Shown one piece after another: positions 1 to 6,505 of a DNA stretch of 11,453 nt (within the stretch, counting starts at the first letter, position 1; every line of letters begins with the position of its first letter). The translations under genes and the position numbers were made by a program. The DNA is taken from contig DAHVPA010000043.1 in the NCBI GenBank assembly GCA_027318525.1, positions 1 through 11,453 of the forward strand, in the 5' to 3' direction. The notes beneath the pieces were generated by a model. That model made no database searches. It was not told the origin of the DNA and saw nothing but the letters and a program-made list of their open reading frames with translations. This DNA is from Candidatus Cloacimonadota bacterium. GTDB lineage: Bacteria; Cloacimonadota; Cloacimonadia; Cloacimonadales; Cloacimonadaceae.

Positions 1-128
1 ACCTATCTTCTGCGACTCTTATAGAAAAGATTTCCTTGCCAATTTCAAACATGGATACTTTAAAGGGTTACCTACCATGAGAAGCCAGACCTTAAATATT
101 ATCTCTTCCCCGAATTTCCATCATAACA
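1..128. other. Left-edge AT-rich stretch, no confident gene
   Basis: No gene can be called here with confidence. On the minus strand an ATG at 52-50 opens a frame to the window edge, 17 codons beginning MFEIGKEIF, with no strong ribosome binding site. On the plus strand one frame is open from 3 to a TGA at 78-80 and another from 2 to a TAG at 170-172; either could be the tail of a gene entering from the left. The stretch is too short to decide. The hairpin at 141-185 would suit a gene converging on the thiF-like gene. Confidence 0.3.
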
Positions 129-186
129 GCAATACGCTACCAATACGCTATCATTACGGTCAAATTCCGTAGTGATAGCGTATTGC
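129..186 (+). terminator. Hairpin with a repeated arm; possible terminator between convergent units
   Basis: Bases 141-159 and 167-185 form a 19-bp inverted repeat around a 7-base loop (160-166). The single imperfect pair is T154 with G172, which is a wobble in plus-strand RNA but an A-C mismatch in minus-strand RNA. Plus-strand RNA would therefore fold slightly better, and the stem is followed by CTTTT. The minus-strand exit has no T run, so it is a weak intrinsic terminator for the thiF-like gene ending at 213. The arm core CAATACGCTA occurs twice in tandem (130-139 and 141-150), so the outer copy can pair instead with 176-185. Terminator use is inferred; a dispersed repeat is the alternative. 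Confidence 0.5.
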
Positions 187-212
187 TTTTGATGAAAGAG
201 AGAATAATAAAA

Positions 213-842
213 TCAGGACTTGAGTTTGATGAGCAGTTCCAGGCAGAGGTTTGCCTGCATATTGGCAACGATGCCGACTCTGGGGGCTACCGGGCTGATG
301 CCGGGTTGGAGTTCGCTGACGCCATCTCCGCAAAGGTAGATATTATCCAATTTGACGGTGCGGATGAGCTCGTTCCTGCCGTAGCCGGAAAGTCCGGATG
401 CGCCGATTAACGGTTTATCGGGATATAGTTCCTGCCACGACTCTATCAGCATCTGTTTCTGGTCTGCCCCGTCAAAGGCTTCCATCAGAATATCGCAGGT
501 CCAGAAGAAATCGGCAAAATTGCCGGGTGTTATTTTCTCATTGATAGCAACCACTTCGCAGTAAGGATTGATTTTGGCAAGGTTGTCACGCAGAGCTTCC
601 ACCTTGGGCTGGTCTGCCTGGTCGAGGAAGAACTGCTGGCGGTTCAGGTTTTCCAGGGTAACAATGTCAAAATCGGCGATGATGAGTTTGCCGATGCCGG
701 CTCTTGCCAAAGAAACGGCAATATTGCTGCCCAGTCCACCCGCTCCGGCAATGCCAACAACAGCATTCTGCCAGACTTCCAGTTGGGCAGGGTCATGCCC
801 GGAAAAGAGCTTCTGGTAAAGCGAACCAAGCTTTTCAATCAT
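213..842 (-). CDS. ThiF/MoeB/HesA-family E1-like adenylyltransferase, short ThiF type
   Basis: This 209-residue protein belongs to the E1-like ATP-binding family that adenylates the C-terminus of ubiquitin-fold sulfur carriers such as ThiS or MoaD. It shows the glycine-rich nucleotide loop GAGGLG at residues 33-38, Asp57 and Asp59 after the second strand, NLNRQQ at 65-70, Lys80 and the AFD motif ending at Asp124. Length and the LCGD motif (170-173) match the short ThiF form found in anaerobes, which lacks the CxxC zinc pairs of E. coli ThiF and MoeB; none are present here. It overlaps the end of the MobB-like gene by 8 bases, implying translational coupling; the only SD-like sequence (AAGG) lies 1 nt from the ATG. 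No ThiS, ThiG, ThiH or MoaD is visible, so the partner carrier is unknown. The family call is firm; thiamine versus molybdopterin role is open. Confidence 0.88.
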   Translation of the reverse strand: MIEKLGSLYQKLFSGHDPAQLEVWQNAVVGIAGAGGLGSNIAVSLARAGIGKLIIADFDIVTLENLNRQQFFLDQADQPKVEALRDNLAKINPYCEVVAINEKITPGNFADFFWTCDILMEAFDGADQKQMLIESWQELYPDKPLIGASGLSGYGRNELIRTVKLDNIYLCGDGVSELQPGISPVAPRVGIVANMQANLCLELLIKLKS

Positions 843-1590
843 GCCTTTTTAACTCAATGCTGATGTTGCCGTTGGGGTCAATGCCTTTCAAATTGCTGAT
901 AAAGCCAAGGAGGACATCCCGGAGCAAGTTTTGTACAAAAGGAACGATAGTGACCGGCTTGCCGTCGATGCTGAGGATAAGTTGCTGCTGCTGGTCGGTA
1001 AGGCAATCGGAACGAGAGCGTTCTCCTTTTATTATTGCAGCCGCCAAGTCGTAACAAGTCATTCCGCACTGGCTGCAACATGCCGGGTCGCTATTGGGCA
1101 GCAGCTCAAAGACCTTCTCCAGAACAAGGTTTGTGAGTTTGTCAAGCTGGGTATTGACATCCAGCAAGGGTGGCTCCTGCCAGTCGGGAAATTGTCCCGC
1201 CAGTTTGCCGGAGATGGCAAAAACAGTGTCGTCATAAAGCTCTTCCAATTGCTCCAAACTTTCTGCACAAAGGATTTTGGGGACTGGGGCATCTTTCATG
1301 CCTTCGATAATCAGATAATCACAGTCCAGCAGAGCTGTTATCTCATTCAGGGCTAAGGGTTGGGGAAAGATTAATGCGCTGTCATGCAAGCCGCGGGCAA
1401 AGGTCATTTGTGCTCCTGCTTGGATGTGTTTCCAGGAGTTTTTACCCTCTGTATCAGCGCGGTAGGATTCGTTATGAATATCTTTTATAGTGGCGACCTT
1501 AAAACCTTTGGCGGAGAGAGATTTGATTAGTTCTGTAACAACTGTGGTCTTGCCCGTGTGATGGTATCCGATAACGGCAAAAGCTTTCAT
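835..1590 (-). CDS. mobB: MobB-like GTP-binding protein with C-terminal cysteine cluster
   Basis: The N-terminal 160 residues or so resemble MobB, a P-loop GTPase that assists attachment of a nucleotide to molybdopterin. The Walker A motif GYHHTGKT is at residues 8-15, followed by the MobB-like TIKDIHN segment (34-40) and a DYLIIEGMK stretch (91-99). MobB of E. coli is about 170 residues; this one has 251. The extra part holds Cys171, Cys172, Cys175, Cys179 and Cys196 in a CxxCGxxCY...DC arrangement that could bind an iron-sulfur cluster or zinc, then a tail (about 205-248, with IDGKPV and FVQN) that I associate with longer MobB forms of methanogens and other anaerobes. It starts 2 bases after ispF, with AAGGA 9 bases before the ATG. 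Its role in molybdenum or tungsten cofactor assembly is inferred from the family. Confidence 0.82.
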   Translation of the reverse strand: MKAFAVIGYHHTGKTTVVTELIKSLSAKGFKVATIKDIHNESYRADTEGKNSWKHIQAGAQMTFARGLHDSALIFPQPLALNEITALLDCDYLIIEGMKDAPVPKILCAESLEQLEELYDDTVFAISGKLAGQFPDWQEPPLLDVNTQLDKLTNLVLEKVFELLPNSDPACCSQCGMTCYDLAAAIIKGERSRSDCLTDQQQQLILSIDGKPVTIVPFVQNLLRDVLLGFISNLKGIDPNGNISIELKRHD

Positions 1591-1592
1591 GA

Positions 1593-2072
1593 TCAGCTTT
1601 CCTTTGTGTTAAGCAGTACTACGGCTGAAGCAGAGATGCCCTCACCCTTGCCGGAAATGCCCAAACCCTCTTCCGTAGTGGCTTTGACAGAGATATTATC
1701 GATATTTGTATCCAGGTCAGCTGCCAGATTGGTACGCATGGTATCTATGTATGAGCGCAGTTTCGGTGCCTGGGCACAAATGGTGCAGTCCAGATTGCCA
1801 ATCTTCCAGCCTTCTGCTCTGACTTTGGACATCACTTTGGTCAGTAGAATCCGGCTGTTTATATCCTTATAGGCATTGTCATGATCGGGAAACCAACTGC
1901 CGATGTCACCCCAGGCTAAAGCTCCGAGTATGGCATCGATAATGGCGTGGATGAGCACATCGGCATCGCTGTGTCCGAGCAGTCCTTTATCAAAGGGGAT
2001 TTCCACTCCGCCCAGGATCAGTTTCCTGCCCTCTACTAATCTGTGCACATCATAACCATAGCCAATGCGCAT
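1593..2072 (-). CDS. ispF: 2-C-methyl-D-erythritol 2,4-cyclodiphosphate synthase
   Basis: IspF converts CDP-methylerythritol 2-phosphate into methylerythritol 2,4-cyclodiphosphate and CMP in the MEP isoprenoid pathway; it is a cytosolic trimer. All signatures are present: metal ligands Asp8 and His10 in GYDVHRL, the GHSDADVLIHAI block with His42, a GDIGSWFPD stretch, and the C-terminal TTEEGLG...GKGEGI motif. The 159-residue length is normal. I start at the ATG at 2072 rather than the TTG at 2078: it lies 2 bases after the stop of the upstream GlmS-like gene, has GGTGG 7 bases before it, and puts the metal ligands at the same residue numbers as in E. coli. Its pathway partner IspD is encoded two genes upstream in the same unit. 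Confidence 0.97.
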   Translation of the reverse strand: MRIGYGYDVHRLVEGRKLILGGVEIPFDKGLLGHSDADVLIHAIIDAILGALAWGDIGSWFPDHDNAYKDINSRILLTKVMSKVRAEGWKIGNLDCTICAQAPKLRSYIDTMRTNLAADLDTNIDNISVKATTEEGLGISGKGEGISASAVVLLNTKES

Positions 2073-2074
2073 TA

Positions 2075-4798
2075 TCAATCCACCGTTATTGATTTTGAGA
2101 CGTTTTTGGGAACGTCAGGATGGACGCCATGGTCTGTCATGTTCAAGCGGTCAAGTTTGGTCATTTTGCGCACACTCATGCGCAGGGCAAGCATTTGCAG
2201 GACGATGGTTGCCGAAAAGCAGGTCATCAGGCTGTCACCGGTCTTGGGTAAAAAGATATAACCCCAGCCATAGTAAGCGCCTTCATTGGGATTGGTGCAG
2301 GCGTTTTTCATCAACTGGTCGTTTTCTTCTGCTATTACATAGGTATCGGCACCTCGAATCTTATGGGTATTAATCTGGGAAATGGTCAGGTTAACATCCC
2401 TTTCATCGGGACCTGTGATATAAAGCAGGGGATAATTGCGATAAAGTGGCTCATAGAAGTTATAGCTTTGCACGATTTCCTTAAAAAGGTCTGTAGCATC
2501 TTTGGAGAGGTTGAAGGGTAGATTGCGGCTGAACATGTAGGTCCCCAGCGATTTGATGATTTCTTTGGTCTCATGCCGGGATATGCCACGCTGATTGGCA
2601 AGTTCGTCAATTCTGTCTATGTTGTTGCTGAAGTCGCGCACCATACTGCGGATGTGCTTCATGCCAAAGACTGTGTTTTTACCCAGGATGGTATTGGGAC
2701 CATGCTTAAATTCGCTGGCTTCCCTGCCTTCAGCATGGTTGAGGACAGTTTCCCTGATCTTGAGAGCTCCTTCCATTGCCACTCCGCTGATTTTGGTGGC
2801 AAGGATATGCAGGGACGGCTCCATATAGATTTTGGCTGCTACATTATCGATCGCGTCACGGGTGGTTTCCAGGGTTTCTTTGAGTAAAAGCGGGATATCA
2901 TTGAGGGTTTTCCAGCGTTTTTGGATTTCTGTTTCCAAGCCGGGACAAATGTTCTCCCCTTGGTTGGCCGATCGCAGGTATTCCAGCTTCATTTCAGCTG
3001 TCTTGATTGCCAGATAATAAAACAGGGTGATCTGGTTCATAAAGCTTTTGGTCGCTGGCACAGCGATTTCAGGACCGCAGAGAATCGGGATGGCAACATC
3101 GCTCTTTTCCTGTCCCAGAGTGCTGTTCATATTGTTAACCAGAACCGCTTTCCTGATATCGAGATTTGCCTGGTCTATATCGTTAAAAATATCAATCAAG
3201 TCCTTGGTTTCGCCACTTTGGGAGACTCCGATAATCAGGTCATTGTCTTTGAGGCAGTTGGAGTATTCTCCGCGGAAATCACCCGGTAAAATGGGAATAA
3301 TTTCAAAACGGGCAATTTCATTGAAGAAGAGGGCAGCTACTTTAGTGGCGTGGAAAGAAGTTCCGCAGGCAATTGTATAAGCGTTGCGGTTGTTGAGCAT
3401 GGTGGTTTTGACCAGATCCAGGAAGTTTTCCACGCTGCGGTTGAATTCCTCCACATCTTCCTGCTCTGTCAGTGAATCCAGCGCTTTGGCAAGCAGCAGC
3501 TTGCGTTTATCAAATTCATGATTGAGCAGGTCGATATAGACGTTTTTCTCATTGGAGAAGAAGTATTTCTTCTCAAAGTCTTCCTTAACTACTTCATCGA
3601 AAATCTCTTTATATCTTGTCTGAATAAGCGTATAGAATTTATTGGCAGCCTGCGAGGTATTGAAGCCATCAAACAGCTTTTTCTTTGAATCAAAGGTATC
3701 AAGCGCTTGGATATCGTTGAGCAGAATGATAAAGTTTTCCCTCAGGTTTTCTTTTATAAGGAATTCCAGCATACGTTTGCCGGTATTGGAGCCACCCTGA
3801 AACAGCTTGATCAACTTCCCAGTCGATTCAGGCTGGGCATTGATTTCCTGTTCCATAAAGTAGTTAAATTCCGGCATCAGTTCCACATCCTCAGCTCTCA
3901 GTTTGGAATAGACCGGCTGGGTTTCTATCCTGTCCAGTATGGAATATGTCTCATCCGGCTGGTTCAAGCGTTTGAAGCGCAGATCTTTTTGTGCGTAGAT
4001 TTGATACTTATCTGCGGTAAATTCGACAAATTCGCCTTCCCGCAAAGGCACCAGTTCTTTGGTAAAACGCAGGACTGCTGTCAGATCGGATGATGCCAAG
4101 GCAAATCTCTGTCCATCCAGGATTCCTATGCCAAAGTATAAGCTGCTTCCGGATTTGATTGCCCACATGGTTTCCGTTACAGGGTCAGTAATGACAGCGG
4201 CATAAGAGCCGATAATCTGTTCGGCAGCCTTGGCGATTGCCTGGCGCATGCAGTCCTTGCGCAGTTCAGGGTCTTCAGGATTGTCGCCGGTATCCATCAT
4301 GATATCAAAATAGTGTTCCACAGCGTGCACCAGCATTTCTCCGTCGTTATCGGAGAGGACATGATGCCCCTGCTTCAGAAGGAATGACTTCAGTTCGCGT
4401 GTATTGGTGATATTGCCGTTGTGTGCACCATAGATGTGGCGTTTGCATTTAACTTCGTGAGGCTGGGCATTCACCTTATTGACATAGCCGAAGGTTGCCC
4501 ACCGCACCTGACCGCAAAACAGCTTGCCGGTTTGTTTTTCGATACCCAAAGTCTTGACCAGAGTACTGGGTGCTCCCACATCCTTGAGCAAGACTATGTT
4601 TTTGCTGTCATCCTGGAAGATGGCTCCCGTGCTGTCATAACCGCGGTATTCCAATGCTCTGAGCAGCGTGGAAGCATATTGTCCGAGGTTGATTGTCACC
4701 TTGGCAAGGCTGAGTCCCAGCACTCCGCATCCGCATCCGAAAATGGGCACAGGCAGTGTCAGTTTCAATTGTCTAAGTTTCTGTAACAGATTCATCAT
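2075..4798 (-). CDS. Extended GlmS-like glutamine amidotransferase / double SIS-domain protein
   Basis: Homologue of glutamine:fructose-6-phosphate aminotransferase, which makes glucosamine 6-phosphate for UDP-GlcNAc, peptidoglycan and LPS. The glutaminase domain (about 24-265) has CGVLG (24-28), LEYRGYDSTG (49-58), RWATFG (99-104), HNGNI (126-130) and Asp152. The isomerase half has ACGTSFHA (477-484), SQSGETKD (526-533), PATKSF (581-586), Glu683, HGP (699-701) and the end motif PKNVSKSITVD, whose Lys902 matches the substrate-binding lysine of GlmS. At 907 residues it exceeds the usual 610. The predicted nucleophile Cys24 is not next to the initiator Met, and about 115 and 80 extra residues lie before the first SIS core and inside the second. 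It starts 10 bases after ispD with an AAAGAG site overlapping the ispD stop. GlmS activity is likely but not certain. Confidence 0.88.
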   Translation of the reverse strand: MMNLLQKLRQLKLTLPVPIFGCGCGVLGLSLAKVTINLGQYASTLLRALEYRGYDSTGAIFQDDSKNIVLLKDVGAPSTLVKTLGIEKQTGKLFCGQVRWATFGYVNKVNAQPHEVKCKRHIYGAHNGNITNTRELKSFLLKQGHHVLSDNDGEMLVHAVEHYFDIMMDTGDNPEDPELRKDCMRQAIAKAAEQIIGSYAAVITDPVTETMWAIKSGSSLYFGIGILDGQRFALASSDLTAVLRFTKELVPLREGEFVEFTADKYQIYAQKDLRFKRLNQPDETYSILDRIETQPVYSKLRAEDVELMPEFNYFMEQEINAQPESTGKLIKLFQGGSNTGKRMLEFLIKENLRENFIILLNDIQALDTFDSKKKLFDGFNTSQAANKFYTLIQTRYKEIFDEVVKEDFEKKYFFSNEKNVYIDLLNHEFDKRKLLLAKALDSLTEQEDVEEFNRSVENFLDLVKTTMLNNRNAYTIACGTSFHATKVAALFFNEIARFEIIPILPGDFRGEYSNCLKDNDLIIGVSQSGETKDLIDIFNDIDQANLDIRKAVLVNNMNSTLGQEKSDVAIPILCGPEIAVPATKSFMNQITLFYYLAIKTAEMKLEYLRSANQGENICPGLETEIQKRWKTLNDIPLLLKETLETTRDAIDNVAAKIYMEPSLHILATKISGVAMEGALKIRETVLNHAEGREASEFKHGPNTILGKNTVFGMKHIRSMVRDFSNNIDRIDELANQRGISRHETKEIIKSLGTYMFSRNLPFNLSKDATDLFKEIVQSYNFYEPLYRNYPLLYITGPDERDVNLTISQINTHKIRGADTYVIAEENDQLMKNACTNPNEGAYYGWGYIFLPKTGDSLMTCFSATIVLQMLALRMSVRKMTKLDRLNMTDHGVHPDVPKNVSKSITVD

Positions 4799-4808
4799 GA
4801 TTCACTCT

Positions 4809-5525
4809 TTACTGATTTAATTTATCGGGATTTCTGAGCAGTTGTTCTGCCAGCCAGAAATCGAATTGGTCGGTTATCTTCAGGTTGGGAGAAGCATCCG
4901 TGAGATAATGGATGCTGTAGCCATAGTGTTCCAGCAGGGCTGCATCATCAGTGGAATAATATTCTTCCATTTTAGCTCTGTGGTAGCATTTCATAAGGAT
5001 ATTAAAGTCAAAGACCTGGGGCGTATATACCTGGATCAGGATATCGCGCCGGATGGTATGGTCAACGATATCGTCTTTGACTGTCTTAATCGTGTGTTTC
5101 ACCGGTGCGCTGGGTATGGCGGCGCCGTATTCTCTGCACATTTCCAGCAGTGAAGAAATCAAGCTTTCGGAGATAAATGGTCTGACACCGTCATGGATTA
5201 AAGCTATTCTGGTATCATTAGCGCAGAGCTTGAGCGCATTGAAGACAGAATCCTGCCTGTGGGATCCCCCTTCACACCAGCGTATCTGTTTACCGGTGCT
5301 GCACTGCGGGCAATATTCTTCCACCAGCCCGGGAAAGCCTTCCAAATCTTCTGCCGGCAATGTGATGATCAGTTCTGATATCTCCCGGTGCTTTAGGAAG
5401 GGCTCCATTGCCCGGATGATAAGAGGTTTGCCTTCCAATAGGCGGAACTGTTTTTTTACTTCTCCGGGAAGCCTCAGACCCATCCCGCCTGCAGTGATTA
5501 TGGCTGCTGTCTTTAATCGTTCCAT
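4809..5525 (-). CDS. ispD: 2-C-methyl-D-erythritol 4-phosphate cytidylyltransferase
   Basis: IspD transfers CMP from CTP to 2-C-methyl-D-erythritol 4-phosphate, the third step of the MEP pathway. The 238-residue length is typical. The nucleotide-binding start TAGGMGLR (11-18) with Arg18 and KQF (25-27) fits the family pattern, followed by GGSHRQDSV (86-94), HDGVRPF (111-117), Arg159/Arg160, TPQVF (168-172), STDDAALLE (191-199) and NLKIT (214-218), where Lys216 matches the conserved catalytic-site lysine. The ATG lies inside the last codons of the radical SAM gene (13-base overlap) with no strong ribosome binding site, so translation is probably coupled. IspF follows two genes downstream; in many bacteria the two are adjacent or fused. 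Confidence 0.96.
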   Translation of the reverse strand: MERLKTAAIITAGGMGLRLPGEVKKQFRLLEGKPLIIRAMEPFLKHREISELIITLPAEDLEGFPGLVEEYCPQCSTGKQIRWCEGGSHRQDSVFNALKLCANDTRIALIHDGVRPFISESLISSLLEMCREYGAAIPSAPVKHTIKTVKDDIVDHTIRRDILIQVYTPQVFDFNILMKCYHRAKMEEYYSTDDAALLEHYGYSIHYLTDASPNLKITDQFDFWLAEQLLRNPDKLNQ

Positions 5526-6460
5526 ATGTAATATATACCTTTATGATTGCGTCTGGCAGCTATCTTATTCCGTTGAATCAGATGCTGCAGCAGCTTGCTG
5601 ACTTCATTAACATGGATTTTCAGAGCTTTGGCGAGTTCCTGTTTGGTATATTCTTCCTGCTTTATCAGGATTATCAGTTCATCCAAAACGCTTTGCTCAG
5701 TTACTGTGATTTTTCCCTCTCTGCCTGTGCCGGCAATAATCTCCACCGGGATTTCGCTTTCTTCCTGCAGAATGGCGCGAATTTCCTCCAATGTAAGATA
5801 AGGAGCAGGCTCCACCCAATCCTCTGTTCCGGGTCTATCAAGCGAATTGAGCTGCACCCGGTCTGGTCTGATTTGCGCCACTGCCGAGCGGAGCAATTCA
5901 ATCTCCTCAAGATGGTCGTTGATACCGGGGACGACAAAGATCTCCAGCCAGATTTGTCCCCTGAAAACCTGCCTAAGGCTAATCAAACCGCGAATGATGT
6001 CCTGTGCCGTAAGTTTTTCACAGGGTCGGTTTATCTGCTCAAAGACTTCTTCAGAAGCGGCATCCAGCGAGGGCAAAATCAAATCGCAGGGTTGAATTTC
6101 CGACAGCAGTTCCGGTTCATTGAGCAGCGTGCTGTTGGTAATAAGGGCAAGTTTATATTGGGGATAACGTGTTTTGATATAGCTGATAACGCTGCCGAGT
6201 TCGCTGTTCAGCGTAGGTTCACCGGCACCGGAAAACGTTATGTAATCAAGTTTGGGATTGATCTGCAGAAAATCATCCAGTTCTGCAGTGATTTCCGTCG
6301 CTTCGAAGTAGGCTTTGCGTTTCAGCGTCAGGTGTGTAGTGCGGCTGACTTCGCAGTAAACGCAATTCAGTGAACAGTATTTATATGGGACGACGTCCAC
6401 GCCCAGGGAAATGCCCAGTCTGCGTGAGACCACCGGACCAAACAAATGTTTGTATTTCAT
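5513..6460 (-). CDS. Radical SAM protein (COG0731-like) with C-terminal winged helix
   Basis: The 315-residue protein begins with an FGPVVSRRLG segment (7-16) and VDVVP (21-25), then the radical SAM cluster motif CSLNCVYC (Cys29, Cys33, Cys36), which would hold a [4Fe-4S] cluster and S-adenosylmethionine. FSGAGEPTLN (76-85) is the glycine/glutamate motif that contacts SAM. This layout matches the COG0731 group, annotated as Fe-S oxidoreductases and distantly related to wybutosine enzyme TYW1; bacterial members have no settled substrate that I know. Residues about 253-315 look like a winged helix-turn-helix (YTKQELAKAL...VNEVSKLLQHL...), suggesting nucleic acid binding or a regulatory domain. 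The gene follows bamA by 45 bases, without a clear ribosome binding site, and overlaps ispD by 13. Radical SAM class is certain; substrate unknown. Confidence 0.9.
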   Translation of the reverse strand: MKYKHLFGPVVSRRLGISLGVDVVPYKYCSLNCVYCEVSRTTHLTLKRKAYFEATEITAELDDFLQINPKLDYITFSGAGEPTLNSELGSVISYIKTRYPQYKLALITNSTLLNEPELLSEIQPCDLILPSLDAASEEVFEQINRPCEKLTAQDIIRGLISLRQVFRGQIWLEIFVVPGINDHLEEIELLRSAVAQIRPDRVQLNSLDRPGTEDWVEPAPYLTLEEIRAILQEESEIPVEIIAGTGREGKITVTEQSVLDELIILIKQEEYTKQELAKALKIHVNEVSKLLQHLIQRNKIAARRNHKGIYYIWND

Positions 6461-6505
6461 ATCGGAAGATTGCCGCCTAATCCTGCTGAGTAAAGCCCTT
6501 GGGGT

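Noticed and set aside
183..410. Plus-strand 75-codon frame beginning in the hairpin at the left edge
   Set aside because: Most of it is antisense to the ThiF-like gene, and the sequence has no recognisable family.
2073..2078. TTG start for ispF overlapping the GlmS-like stop
   Set aside because: The ATG at 2072 has better ribosome-site spacing and reproduces the standard residue positions of the metal ligands.
4727..4738. Frameshift or sequencing slip in the GGATGCGGATGC repeat creating a false N-terminal extension
   Set aside because: The frame is continuous through the repeat, whose 6-base unit keeps frame, and the shifted ATG reads into an unrelated frame rather than CG(V/I)xG.
5543..6373. 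Plus-strand open frame of 276 codons opposite the radical SAM gene
   Set aside because: It lies wholly within a clear minus-strand radical SAM gene, and its translation shows no recognisable domain; it is an antisense shadow.
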